Shown: positions 24,331-37,445, counted from the stretch's first letter. The stretch is 64,000 nucleotides of DNA from Latrodectus hesperus (GCA_037975125.1 CM075860.1:21847589-21911588), one strand, 5' to 3'. Numbers and translations: made by a program. Notes: a model not told the origin generated them from the letters alone.

Positions 24331-26229
24331 TGTCCTTGTGACTGCGTTTCTTGAAAGTAAAGATATCTAGATGATGTTATTATTAGTTTTCTAAGTTGTT
24401 ATTAATCTTGCAGAACATCAGAGACACGCTTGGATGACAATTTACATGTCTTTGGCACTCATCACTCTGTTCCAGAACTAAAATTACCTCCCTATACTTG
24501 GAACACTGAGTCCTCTACTCTCGCACTGCAAATATCTTAAATTACTGTAATACATGGGTGTTTGCCAGAAGTGTCCAAACATCATATTGTACTGCAAAAT
24601 ATCATTTTTACTTGAATTTCCTTAACTAAACTAGGGTTTACGTGTATGCCTTTTTCACCGAAAACTTTTCTTTGGATTATAAAGGGAAATAATATTCATC
24701 CTTTTACGATAATTTTATCTCTTATACGTGCATTATGCTTTCATACCACATTTGTTTTAGATTAACGTAAATATCAGTTATGGTTATTATTTATACATCA
24801 GTCTTCAAAGGAATATTCATTTTAATTTTCCATTTTTGAATAAAAGTACAAATTTCTCTTGAGACTGTGATGTTGTAATCCAATTTTTCCGTGTTCTTTC
24901 ATTGTTATGAATGTATGAACTTTAATGTTTTTTGTCATTTTCTGTAAAGCACAGATAAATATTATAATCATATGGGCTAATCATTAAGTTATAAGTTTTT
25001 TTTTTGAAATTTGCATCGAGTAGTGAATATACTTATGTAAAGTTTATAATTTGAAAAGAAAATGTCTTAAAGAAGCAACGTTGCACATCGATTCCTGTTT
25101 TTTCAAATAATTATTTTCCAAATTTTAACAACCACATCCATTCGAAATTAAAATAAACAAATCGATGTCTTTCTTAAAGCCAAATATCAATCTTCATATG
25201 TATTACAATTCATTGCGAAACATGTGACAATGGTTTGACTATGGATTGTAATGACAGTTATAGAATCTACACTCGTTACGGCAAAGGGCAAACAGTAAAT
25301 AAACTTTGTAATATTTTCCTCTCTACTTGTTTTAAATACAATGCCATTAATTTAATTGCGTTTAATTGCTTGTTGAGTTAATTTCAGACAATAATTTGCG
25401 CCAAGAGCTTGGAGATTAGGATTCTTTTAACTTATTATATTCTCATAACTTATTCAAACATTGAGCATTCATCAAGTCCTCCTACTTGACCAAAATAAAT
25501 TGAAATAATTTTAAACAAATTATTCATGTATTTAAAAAAATAATGTTGATGTTACAATGAATGATTCAATAAAATTGCAGAATACAATTGGAGCTATACA
25601 ATTTACTTAAAAGAAGTATGCACGAAGTGGTCTTTAAATATAACTAATTAGCAATTAATTAAAGACATATGTTTGATTTCTAAGCACTAATCAAATTAAT
25701 CATTTATTATTTTATCACGTTTTGACATATTTAAAAATTGTATCGTTATATGTCATGTAATTTTCCAAACGTTATTAATCTCAGAGTTATTACTCTATTA
25801 TGTCTATAGCTATGGGTTCGTTTCCAAAGTGCATCACCAAATTTAAATGATTACAACAAAAGTATTGTGTTTTTAGTTATTTCGGTGCAAAGTTTATGAT
25901 TAAATCTATTGTTGATTTAACTTTTTTGATGTTTTATAGATAAATATAATAAATTAAAATTCAATTTTAGAATAGATTTTTTCAGAATATATGAAATATA
26001 CAGCATTAGAACTAATGGAAATTCGATAATATAAAGCTATACAATAAGAATAACTAACATGATTTTAAATAAAATAAATTAATGGAATAGAAAAATAGAA
26101 ACACTATAATATTATAAGTAATTAAGAAGATCTATTTTGATTTCTGAGAGGTAATTCCGATTATAATATTCACAGAACACATTTTCGAAATAATAACAAG
26201 TTTTCTCTCTTTTATTACTTTCTTTAAGG
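24331..26229. other. AT-rich non-coding sequence between the duplicated segments
   Basis: Nothing recognised. Confidence 0.55.
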
Positions 26230-27140
26230 TTCCCACATACTTTCGAGCTTACGTTTCCTTCTCCAATAAATTAATTCTAATTTTCTTTGACGTTGCTTTC
26301 AGATAAACTATAATTTAAGAAAATAAAGTTAACCAAAATATTCACACATATATGATTATTCTCTGGCAAATTTTAGTAAAAAATTTTTTTTATCAAAACG
26401 GATAACACTGTACAAGAAATTTCAATGCATAAATCTTAATATATTTTAGGCATAATGTTTTAAATGATTTTTAAAGACATTTATTGAGCGATAAAGAAAA
26501 TATGATTACAATACAACAATATGGATATTTTACAAAATTTGTCAAAGTATTCTCTTTAAAAATAGCATGAAATAGTTTTACAAAGATTTTCAAAATTTTG
26601 CTTTATTTCATAAATAATTACACTTAAGGCATGTAGACAGTTTCATAACAATATCTTCATTATTACCTGAAGCACCTTGTTAACGAGATTAGAATAATTT
26701 GTGAGAAAATTTTTTTTAAGAAAATCTTCTTTAATGACAGTTTTGCTTGTGATAACGATGAATTTTGTCACTTCTTTATGAATGCATAAGCCAAATATTG
26801 GCCTCACACTTATCAATCAGCACAGATAGAAACACATATAAATTTTATGAAATTGTAGAAAAATTAACAATACCATTTTTTTAACCAATTCTCTGTTTTT
26901 AAAATTCAAATTTCTTTTTCGTTTTTCAAAAAAGGACACATTTAAAAAATATCTGTAATTTAATTTCTATTTGACATAAAATAAAAAAGAAAACTGTTTT
27001 CGAAATAAACATATTCAGGCAGTAGGACTCACAAATAAAGAAAAAATGATGTAGTCGTAGGCCAACTTTTCTACGTAGGCGGTTACCTTAAATATTGCGT
27101 TTTGCAAACTGGTGGAGTATTTTATACATTAGATATCTTT
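26230..27140. repeat. Copy 2 of a diverged duplicated segment
   Basis: Counterpart of 23345-24330, offset by about 2.85 kb. Matches continue to CAACTTTTCTACGTAGGCGG, paired with CAACTTTCCAGGGTAGACCT at about 24237, and to TGGTGGAGTATTTT, paired with GCTGGAGGTATTTT. Confidence 0.6.
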
Positions 27141-28340
27141 ATTAAGTATTACTACAAATTACGAAACTTAAAAATTTAACTATACTAAGCATGCTAAACA
27201 TTATTTATGGTGTTGTTTTACTATTTTTAAAATAAATTTAGGTGGTAAATTTTCATTTTCTTTATTGGGTGAGATTGGCAACCTACACCAAACATGGTAG
27301 TCATTTTATTTTAAATGATTTTTATCAAAGGAAATGCATTTTTCAAAACTTTCATAACATTTTATGATTATCAATGTTCTTGGAAATTTTCGACAGATTT
27401 TAACATTTAATATTTTGAATTTATTCAGACATTTTCTTTTGATTTTTATAGGGTTTTGTTATTATTTTATTTATGTTGTATTATCAAACACAAAATCACT
27501 AATTTTTATATCAAAATTTTAGTATTTATTTAGAAATTTAACTGAAAATGGGAAATTTAACTAAAAATGGGAAATGCAAAGTTTCAATCATCATCATATC
27601 TTTGTTATAGTTACTCTTTTATTATATTTAAATTTGTAGGTTCCAGATAGTTAAACAAAAAGTATCAGCATAAATTTATATCGAAACATTTATATAAAAT
27701 ATTATTCTTTTAATAAAGTATTAATAAAATAACAATAATTAAAAGCTTTCTTTCTTTAATTTTTTCGTGATATTTTAACAAAACTAAGAGCTTACATAGA
27801 AGCATACCTTATTTCGAAAGCATTATGGATATTTATTTTCTTTATTAATATCATCAATTTTTTTACGTAAAGGAAATATTAACATTATTTTTACTGATGG
27901 AAGTAAAGAACTAATTTATTTTAATTGTAATTACTATATTTATATTTATTAATTATCATTGCTGGAGAACACGAGAAACAGAAGATATGTTTGGTCAGAC
28001 TTTTTAAGAAATACTGCGGAAACATGAATATTAACATAAAGTTGAATTCTACAAATGTGTTCTCAAGATTAGACAGAAAAGTAAATATGTAAGACCAACA
28101 GTACAATTTTATTCTGTGTGCAATAAATTTCCAAAAACTACATTTTGTCTTTCTAATGACATCTGAATGTTGTATTTGTTATTTTGTTATTTTTTACTGC
28201 GTATTTTTAATTATCTTTCGTTACATTCTTTTGTTCTATAATTTCTTCTAAATATATTTAGAAGTATATTAAATAAATATATATGCTATAATTTCTTCTA
28301 AAGATATTTATAATTCTCTGTCGTAAATATTTTCCACCTT
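27141..28340. other. AT-rich non-coding sequence
   Basis: Nothing recognised; a short direct repeat of GCTATAATTTCTTCTAA-like sequence occurs near 28236 and 28286. Confidence 0.55.
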
Positions 28341-28615
28341 TTCAGGACTATAAAATGCAGAAGTGATGGTGACTTATATTGGAGGACACCCAATGCTGGT
28401 TCATCGTGCTCCGAAATCGGAATGGTCTTGGTAAATGAGAAGCAGAGAACAAGAATAAGCACCCCGGTCTTGGGCTAATACTCCCAGAGGTATTATTTCA
28501 CATGGAGGACATTGTGCCTCCTCCGCCATTAGTGAACAGGATGAAAATCTACCTCCAGATGACGAGAACGAACACCTTACAGAAGGCTGATGCGAACTAC
28601 TTCTAGAAATAATCA
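28341..28615 (-). repeat. SINE-like repeat, same family as 55025-55385
   Basis: GGTATTATTTCACATGGAGG at 28489 matches GGTATCATTTCACTTGGAGG at 55200, and CCATTAGTGAACAGGATG matches CCATTAGCGAACACGATG. The two align over about 250 bp with moderate divergence. The 55-kb copy has a tRNA-type B box; this one has lost it. I infer an old tRNA-derived SINE on the minus strand. Open frames inside it are accidental. Confidence 0.55.
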
Positions 28616-28620
28616 TTATA

Positions 28621-28638
28621 TATGTATGTATATATATA

Positions 28639-28733
<95 letters not shown>

Positions 28734-28738
28734 ATATG
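28621..28738. repeat. (TA)n microsatellite abutting a mariner
   Basis: About 115 bp of AT dinucleotides ends only about 57 bp before the mariner transposase start, where that element's left terminus should be. Confidence 0.95.
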
Positions 28739-28740
28739 TT

Positions 28741-29898
28741 TTTTTACTGACTTATTTCAACTTGCTTAGCGTGGAATAAATTTTAGAAGAGAAAATGGAG
28801 TTGACGCGGGAACATTTTCGCGCTGTGATTTTCTACGATTTCAAAGCAGGATTCAATGAAGAAGAATGCGTTCAACGGTTGCAATTAGCATTTGGTGATG
28901 AATCTCCAGTTCCTGCTACTGTATTCAGATGGTTTAGTGAGTTTAGAAGAGGTCGCAATTTTCTTCAGGATGAAGAACACACAGGAAGGCCACCGTCGGC
29001 AGTAATCCCGGATAATGTGTCTGCCATACGAAAAATGTTAATGGATGATAATCGCTGTACCTATCAAATGTTACAGAAGGAACTTAACATTGGATCCACA
29101 GCCCTACACAAAATCATTCATGAAGAATTACATATGAAAAAAGTAGTTTTCCTTTGGGTTTCCAATAATCTAACTAAGCATCAAAAAGAGGAGCGTGTCA
29201 GAATCATTAAAGAAACTCTTAATATGCTGAATGAGTGTGGCCACCGCATCATTTCTAAAATTGTAACAGGTGATGAAACGTACATACCGTTTTGTGACGT
29301 TCCAACACGTCAAGAAAGCAAAGTATGGGTCTTTGAAGATGATCCCACGCCGACAATGGTGAAAAAATAACGCGCACTGAAAAAAAAGATGTATGCTGTT
29401 TTCTTCAGAAGTACGGGATGGGTCAAAGCCATCAAGTTGGAAGGACAGAAGACAGTAACAGCAAACTGGTATACCACTCAATGTCTTCCAGAAATTCTAC
29501 AAGAACTGAATGTTAGGGAACTCATGCTTCACCATGACAATGCATCTTCACATACAGCCGGATTAACAGTTGAGTTTCTTAAACAAAAACAAATTAAAGT
29601 GATCGAACATCCGCCGTATTCACCTGATCTAGCTATGTGCGACTTTTGGTTATTCTTTAATCTAAAAAAGAACTTACGTGGACGTCGTTTTCATCCAGAA
29701 GAAGAGATTGATGTGGCTATAAATGCATATTTTTCATCTATTCGAAGAAATGAATGGCTTGAGGCATTTAATCTGTAGAAAATTCGTCTACAAAAGTGCA
29801 TTGATGCTGGAGGAGACTACTTTGAACACACCTAAAATTTTGTAAGTATAACTTTAAAAACCTAGTTGTATCTCAAAAATTTCAGAGTGACCCTCGTA
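28741..29898 (+). mobile_element. Mariner element, nearly intact coding region, left terminus missing
   Basis: The right end reads AAATTTCAGAGTGACCCTCG then TA, a typical mariner terminus next to TA. The reverse complement (TACGAGGGTCACTCTG) is absent on the left: only about 54 bp precede the ATG, then the (TA)n tract. The left end is therefore lost or replaced by microsatellite sequence, and the element should be immobile even if transposase were supplied. Confidence 0.85.
28795..29835 (+). pseudogene. Mariner (DD34D) transposase, disrupted by two in-frame stops
   Basis: A single frame runs from ATG at 28795 to TAA at 29833-29835, 346 residues, the usual length for mariner transposases. It is broken only by TAA at 29368-29370 and TAG at 29776-29778. 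The N-terminal helix-turn-helix region includes PATVFRWFSEFRRGR. Catalytic acids are all present: IVTGDETY, LHHDNASSHT and SPDLAMCDFWLF, with 34 residues between the second and third Asp. The linker region has LKKKMYAVFF as in the family (VKKKMVAVFF). There is no frameshift, so it is the youngest transposase in the window. Known function of the family: excision and insertion at TA sites. Confidence 0.93.
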
Positions 29899-29899
29899 T

Positions 29900-31823
29900 A
29901 ATCTCCTTTTATGAGCAAAATTACTTACCAATTAAAATATAGAATCAAACTTGTTTTATTTCAAATTTATTGCCATTTCAAAAATACATTATCCTATGAA
30001 GAAGACTGTTTCTAGAATTATTTAGCAAAGTTACATTAATTAATAAATAATTATTCTGTGCAACGGAGCAAACATTTCTTAATATATTAGGTTAATTAAA
30101 AGAGAAAAACAGTCATTTCGTTTATTTGAATTAATGTTAACATTCCTTATATGATTTCAGGAAAAGATTTCTAGCACAAAATGAATTCTATGTATTTTTA
30201 AAGATGTTTAAAAAAACTGTCTGTTATCCGAATTGCAAATGCTTAGTTTATTAAAAAGCATGATTGATTGGATTTCAACAAAATATCTGCCGTACTCTTA
30301 AGAAATGATTTTTTGAATAAATATTTACACACCATTTAGTAAATAAGAATAGGATATCAGAAAAACTTGAAAGTAATAATTAATTAAAAAAACTTAGAAT
30401 AAATAAATTTTTGCTAAGGATGTTTTTAAATTTTCTTTAAAAAAGTATGATTCTATAATTTTTTAATGATTTAGAAATACATGAAGAATTTATTTGTTTC
30501 TTCTGTTCATGCTGAGCATTATTATTTATTCATTAAAATTCTACAGCATATAAAAACTGGAAACCTTGATTTTCCTTTAGGTAGTTAGTACAACTTTAAT
30601 CAATCTTAAAATTCTTTCCCAATAATTTAATATCTAAGCATTTAACTTTCAGATTGGATACGTGATTATTTTTATAAAAGTAACAAATCCATGGGAAATT
30701 TGACTGTTTTCTTTCATATTATTATGAAATCTAATTATTTCTTTTTTATAATTATCTAATAAAGAAAAAAAATATTCTATTAGCCATTCAAAAAGACGGC
30801 AGGCAATTTTAATTAAAATTAGAATTCTTCTTAGCAATTTAGTGTTTAGAAAAGGATATTTCTCAAATTTTTAGATGATTTTTGTCTAAAATCTGATAAT
30901 TTTTTAGATTAAATTTTACGGATTTATCTTCAATATATAAAATGATTATTGTTTTATAGATAACATCGATTACTTTATTATAGATAATATGTATCCCATT
31001 ACACAATTTTTGAAAAAAAAGTCCATAAGTCGAAGTGATGTAAGATTGATATAATTTGTATTTGTGGTGAGTATAAGGAGAAAATAAAATTTTCTCACTA
31101 AAGTAATAGAAGAAATATAATATTTTAAAATGATTTATAAGATCAATTGTAACTCAAAAACTATATTTTTGTATATGAAATAACAAAAAATAGATTTTTT
31201 TGCGGGTTTAATGTTAAGTGATTTATTTTGAATTTAAATGTATATCATGCAAAATAAATATTCCATAAATAATGTAGCCATACTGAATAATTATTTTTAA
31301 GCAATAAAAAAATTATAATTTTTGATTTTTGTTAGTAAAATGAATAAGAAATTTCTTGTTTTTCTTGGAAAAATTAAATGCAACGTCGAAAATACACATG
31401 GATATATTCTAATATGCTGCCACTTACGTGTATATTAGTATTTTTAACGAACAAAGATCAGAATAGCGCATGCGCATCAAAATCTTCCGCATTTCTCTTT
31501 TTCCAATTTGTTGATTACATTTTTAATTTGGGAGAGTGTTCTGAGAGAGACCGCACGCTGGAGGTGTGTTTGTGGAGGCGTCTGCAGATGATATAATCGT
31601 ATATGCTAATTCGAAAGCTATTTTAAAAATTATGTAAAAATTTAAAATTATTTTTATATTAAAAATTTATCCTCATCAATAAATAGAATTAATTTAAATT
31701 GAAATTTTCATCAATTGTCTTGTCTCCCACTCTGCAACGCTACAATGTTCTTCAATTTTTACCATGTAAATCAATTTAAAAAAAGAATCTCAAAAATGTT
31801 AATTCTGCATTTTGATATTTTCT
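29900..31823. other. AT-rich non-coding sequence
   Basis: Nothing recognised. A G/C-richer piece around 31460-31590 (AGCGCATGCGCATC) has no readable homology. Confidence 0.55.
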
Positions 31824-31824
31824 A

Positions 31825-32209
31825 GGCCGTGGTAGCCTAGTGGTTAGGGTATCTGCTTTCCATCCAGAAGGGCGGGGTTCGATTCCCAAAGCCGCCAAAG
31901 ACCTACAGAGTACTTGGGATATACGTGCTCGTTAAATCTGTGGAATCGAAAGTCCTGTGGTCGGTCGTTGAGCAGTTACATGGGTGCAATGATCTGGAGA
32001 AATTTATTCCCCCTTCAGATCAATGTCAAAATTGAGTGAGTAGATCCTCTGGTGCTGCCATCTATCGGAGGATTTGTAGAGCAAAAGTCGTACTTTCACT
32101 TTCATGGTGCTCTGATTAAAACGAAAGACGCTCCCAATTGTCTTAAATTCGCATAGCCGGGGGCATAGCGAGCTTGACTTGTCCAAGTGTCGTTAGTAAC
32201 AACAACAGT
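31825..32209 (+). mobile_element. tRNA-derived SINE, family B, with (AAC)n tail
   Basis: GGTAGCCTAGTGGTTAGGGT is the A-box region and GGGTTCGATTCCCA the B box. The body of about 385 bp ends in GTTAGTAACAACAACAG. The flanks ATATTTTCT and ATTTTTCT are an imperfect target duplication. The body contains GCTGCCATCTATCGGAGG. A head-only relative with the same A-box sequence lies at 36138. The AAC tail is shared with Jockey LINE 3' ends at 39953 and 49857. Confidence 0.85.
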
Positions 32210-32215
32210 GAATTT

Positions 32216-32720
32216 TTCTAATTGTTAATCTCTTCCCCTCAGGGGGTTACTTTCTTTAATTTAACACGTGTATCACCATTCGGAGTGCTCCAGTGCTCCG
32301 TCCTCTTTTTTGTTTTTTACTCCTCTCTACTCTTCTTTCCTTCCTCTTTTACCTCGTTGTGGTTGCCTCGTAAGAAGTAGAGGTCTCCCACTGAGCAACT
32401 ATCACCACACTTTTGTTATTAGAGGGTTTTCTTATGAATAAAGTATCCACCTGTTTATAATGAGTGGAGACTCGAGTCCTCAGAAAGGAGGGCTCTGGTA
32501 ATTCAAATTCCAGAGGCTAACACTTCACTTTGTCCTCTGGTTCAGGTAAACGGGATGTGTGTTGTGATCTTTACCATGTCAACCAGCTTTAGGAATTAAT
32601 TTTTCGGTACATATACTGGATGTCTAGATAAGGTTGAAGACCATCTCATGGATGTACTATGAGCGTATAAGACCTGTCTAGTACTGGTGCAGCTGGTTGG
32701 TACCCCTTTGTTGGGATCGG
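32216..32720 (+). repeat. Possible 5' region of the Jockey-like LINE
   Basis: TACCTCGTTGTGGTTGCCTC followed by GTAAGAAGTAGAGG resembles CCCTTGTTGTGGTAGCTTC and ATAAGAGGTTGA at about 8367-8398, which directly precedes a Jockey remnant. The segment is GC-richer than its surroundings and has no long frame. I infer LINE 5' untranslated sequence; it could be any shared repeat. Confidence 0.35.
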
Positions 32721-35700
32721 CGGTGGGAGTTGTATTAAGTCTCAAAGTTCCATAATTTCAAATGGAAAGTAATAATTTTACCATTCTTCTATTGAAGCAA
32801 CTTATGCCTTGACTTGTGAAGTTTGTCGTAGTAAATAGAAATGAGGATACATTCGAAAATATTTCTTATTTTCTCATATCAGGAAGTATAAGGGAAGTAA
32901 AAAAGTGTTCTTAAATTCCACTTTAGCGACTTAGTTCAGGTCGCGTCGAGTGTTCAAGCCTCTGTTATCAAGAAGATGCAAATCCTTAGAAACGTAGAGT
33001 TAACTGTCATGGAAATTTGAACTATTCTCGAAGTTGGATCTTTAGAAGTGATCTATTAATCTTTGCAAGTGATCTGTCTACTACAAGGATCTATAGGTCT
33101 GTGATGTGTAGCGGATCTCCATCAGACGGTATGGGAAGTATTTAAATCCTAAACATCTCATTTGCCACCTTAGACTTGCTCCAATATGTTACTATGTTAC
33201 TATTGTGCCAAGAATTTTCACAGCATTGCATTCCAGTCCTGGCAAAGGACAAGGTTTACATTTGGTGGATTTTATGTCGCGTAGATCTAAATAGAAATGA
33301 GAAAACAGATACAAAAGAAAATGTTTCATTGAATTTATTTCTACAATCGTTAGAACTTTTATATATTCTCTTTGGCAGGAATCGTGGAACAAGTAGGTTG
33401 GCAATAAACTACACACTATTTTCTCACAGCTTGTTGTCAATTTTACAGTCATGACGTCACGATTTTCCTTTGAGTATCCTTCATATCAGACACAAATGTT
33501 TCACAATTTGTTTCTAAGAGAATTAAATCCAGGTCGTGAAAAATGTGTTTGAAATTACACCATCTATTATATTTTCATTACTTGACATGATTTTAACTAC
33601 AATTCTTCATTATTACTTAAAATTATATAAACTAAGATATTTTAACTTTGTTTGATTTGTTAAGGAATCTGTTTGTCTTTCTAAGAGCAATAGATGTTTT
33701 TTACATTTTCTTTAGTTTATATTTTAAATTTGCTATATATAATGATATACATATTTAAAAATATTCAGATTTTTATATGTACATAAATTTTTATTATATT
33801 ATTTGCAAATATTTTTTCAATATTTTAATGTTGCTTGAATAAAAAAAAACATTCCACAAAATCTTTATTTTTACATAGCGTGTCCGTTTTTGGAGCTTAC
33901 GGTACAAAACCCAGCCAAACAACTAAGTTTATCTCTTCTCCAGCTCTTTCTGATTTGTTCAGAAACGGAAATTTATTAATGTGTCTAAAATATTAAAAAT
34001 TGTCTAAAATATTCTAAAAAATTATTAATATGAAATTTATTAATATGTTTAAAATCTGGGGGAAAGATTAACAAGATAGACGATAAATTCAGATAACAGG
34101 CAAATTTTAAAATGGTAGATGTTTCATTAAATTAAATTTCTTAAAGGAATAAAAATAAAACACGTATGACTTCAAACTTTAAATCAATCAAAGCATCAAA
34201 TTTTAAATTGTTATTTATTTGTGGGATTATTATTAGAATATTAATTAGACATAACTTTTTACAATGATTGTGATATTCTAAAAGTAGCCACTTAAATAAC
34301 AATTTATGTAGTATGACACTTTTTAATATTTTTACAAAATAAATTGTTCAAAGTGCACAACATATTCGTATTCAAATATACAAGTTATCAACAATATTGG
34401 TACATAAGTAAAATCCTATCGACAAAAAAATGATGTCAAAAACGTAATTTTTCACAATAGTAAAATATATCAAGCAAATATTCTCCTTTTGAGAAACTAT
34501 CAGTTTTTTTAAAAAATACAACTTTGATAAACCATTTGTGTTCAGTTATAATATATAAATATTTGTATGCTTATATAATCATGATACGAAGAACGAGTTT
34601 GATCAAATTACAATTGGATAAAATGTGATTTCGTTATTCACATATTCTTATTTTTTTGGGTTATACATTTATATAATACATTGTGTTGCACTTAAAATAA
34701 CAAATTTAAAGTTTTCAAGAAGTTAACACTAAATCATTTCATATTTTAACATTTAAAAGCCCTTTTAAATGTTAAAATATGCAATAATTTCGTGTTAAAT
34801 TTCCTGATCAAGGGAATTTTTCACATATACCGCAAAATGAGCTGTCATAGTCCTTATAAAAGTGTTTTTTCTCAGTTAAATTATGATCCTTTGAAAAGCA
34901 TTCCTATGCATAAAATACCAGTTACAACGTACTCGTAACAGATATTTTTCCACATTCCTATGTGAACCGCTCTTGTGTGTTGAGTTACGCAATTTGAAAG
35001 AAAGGGTCACATTCTGTCATTCGCAATAAAAGGGAGCTTCTGCAGAGATGCAGGAATTAAAAATAAATTTATTCATCTAGAAAGAATGTATATAACACAA
35101 ATACTAATATTAATTGAATTCAAAAAATTATATATTTTGTTGCTAATGATGTTGTAAAAAATTTGTTGCAAAACTATTTATATGCAAAAACTTGATACAT
35201 CAAAATATTTAAATAATAAATATATTTAGTTGAAATTTGTAAGTTTCTTAAGCGAAAATTTTCAATATAATATTATTTTATATTATTAAGAACAATGTTA
35301 AAACTAATTTAATCTTAGTTTTAAATAAAATATGTCCTTACTTTTAAATTTTCTTGAAACAATTCTGATTTCTATGAGCCATATTCATTTTGCAGCAATA
35401 ACTAGTAAATATATTTTACTGGTATCATATTTATTGAGATACATTTCTGCTTACGATTTGTTAATAAACGGAAACTATCAAAAAATTACAAAAGTAAAAT
35501 CTCACATACAAATTTGATGTATTTTTATTGAAATTAAGACCGTCAATAAAAGTTCCATTACTCCAAAACATTTTATTTATAAATATCTATTTTTAATAAG
35601 GTAATTAACGGTTATATTATTTACAAAACTTCTAGTGCCTGGAGAAAATGCAATGAAGTCAAAGTAAGTTGTTTGTAAGAAAGGATGCCATGTTTGATGC

Positions 35701-36130
35701 ATTCGATTGCTTTTTATTTCATGCTTCTATATGCAATGTGCTACAAAACCATCGATGTGAATTCTAAGTAGATATACAAAATTCATGATTCTTATGCGTC
35801 AATATTCACTGAAGTAATGAAAAATAATAAATATTCTCTTGTCGCTCATGAAGTTCTTCAAATCAGGCAGAGTTGTTAGCGTTGTTTACATTAATCCACG
35901 AAGCTGAATTGTTCATTTTTATAATAGTGAGGTGTGTCATAGTTTAGTTATGGAATTGATAATAACTGGAGAGCCCAAAAAAAGCTTCCTCTACTTGTAA
36001 GCCAGAAAAATTGATTTTCATAAATGGTGCTGTTTTTTGTGATTAGCCATTTCTAGATAATCTTCTGCATAACCGAAGATATTCGAAGATTATCTTCGGC
36101 TTTTTATGCTGAGGCATTTCATGATTATCT
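32721..36130. other. AT-rich non-coding sequence
   Basis: No gene supported. The region 33176-33454 is open on both strands but matches nothing I know. A short hairpin CCGAAGATA...TATCTTCGG lies at about 36073-36099. Confidence 0.5.
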
Positions 36131-36137
36131 TCTGGAA

Positions 36138-36166
36138 CCGCGGTAGCCTAGTGGTTAAGGACATAA
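36138..36166 (+). mobile_element. Head fragment of a family-B SINE
   Basis: CCGCGGTAGCCTAGTGGTTA matches the A-box region of the SINE at 31825 and then breaks off into AT-rich sequence. Truncated copy. Confidence 0.6.
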
Positions 36167-36893
36167 AATATAGGCATAAAATACTAACGAATTTCTTACT
36201 GAAGGTAACAATAACTATATATTATTTACAAAAAAAGTTAAAGTTTTAAATGTTAATATTTTTTCTGTTCAATCATTCTCTATTTACAATTAAATAATTG
36301 AATAATCACCTTTGTTTTGCTTCGAAATATAACGGGTTTTCACTCAAAATAATCCTAATTCTCAACTGTTTCTAGTGTTTTATTGTTTCAATGGGGATAT
36401 TTTAATTGAGTTTTTCTAAACTATATATTAATGATTTTATGGGATTAATTTTAGCATATTATTTTATATTGCAGAAGCAAATATTCAAATTACATGGGTT
36501 TAATTAATTTCTGAAATTTAACAAACTTAAAATTGCGAACCTTCTGATCAACACAAGATTACTGTATCTGAAATTCTACAGAGTAACTAAGAAAATATTG
36601 AATTGGAAACTAAAAAAAAGTTACCACCATTTTAAATAATATTTTTTCAATAAACATATACAAGTAGTTAATCAAGAATGCCTTCTCCTTTGTTGTTTAT
36701 AACGTTTTCCCTAAGTTCAACAAGTTTTTCAAACTCAAATGAGTGCGTCTTTGAGATCAAAATTTATTTTTTTTTAACTTTGCTCACCAATCACAAGGTG
36801 GTTCTTTCAACTACAGAACTCACTCTACACACAGTACAAATTTTGCAAACAGCTTCTGCGGCATTAAAACCTTGATTAAATACCAAAAAGAAA

Positions 36894-37445
36894 TTTTTCT
36901 CCTAAATTATATTTTTTGTAATAAAATGAATACCACAGTTAGTCTAAGAATATGATTTACTACTAAATGAAATCATTTATTTGTATATCCATTGGGTATT
37001 TCTTAAGATATCCTTGGGCTGGTTAGCGCTCTTGCCTTCGGATCAACAGTTCGTGGGTTCGAATCCCACCTTGGATACAGATGTTTGCAGTGGTTCGGAA
37101 TACACTTTAAACCGTAAGTCCCGGTCTAATTAGCCTTCGTATGCAAAAAAATGACCGTTGAGCGACAAAGAAACCAAACCAAACTTAAGATATCCTTGAA
37201 TTTTTAAATTAAACTTAGCGAGAATCAGAAGTTTCATGTATCATATGGGCGCACCATACAAAAACTCATTTTTCTCCTAAATTATATTTTTTGTAATAAA
37301 ATGAATACCACAGTTACTCTAAGAATGTAATTTACTACTAAATGAAATCATTTATTTGTATATCCATAGGGTATTTCTTAATATATACTGGAATTTTGTA
37401 ATCAAACTTAACGGGAATCAGAAGGTTCACGTACCATATGGGCGC
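36894..37445. repeat. Tandem duplication of a ~193-bp unit; first copy carries a SINE
   Basis: TTTTTCTCCTAAATTATATT begins both copies (36894 and 37269). Both continue through GAATACCACAGTTA and CATTTATTTGTATATCCAT to CATATGGGCGCA. Copy 1 is split by the SINE at 37017-37183; copy 2 is not. Removing the SINE and one target copy (182 bp) from the 375-bp offset leaves a unit of 193 bp. The copies differ at several positions. Confidence 0.9.
37017..37183 (+). mobile_element. tRNA-derived SINE, family A, with 15-bp target duplication
   Basis: A box in GGTTAGCGCTCTTGCC and intact B box GGGTTCGAATCCCAC. The body ends GACCGTTGAGCGACAAAG. CTTAAGATATCCTTG is duplicated at 37002-37016 and 37184-37198. 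Confidence 0.95.

Noticed and set aside
28401..28616. 71-codon minus-strand frame rich in Ser and Cys
   Set aside because: It falls wholly inside the SINE-like repeat and is not conserved in the 55-kb copy.
33176..33454. Overlapping open frames on both strands (92 and 86 codons)
   Set aside because: No family similarity recognised on either strand, and no neighbouring exon with matching phase.
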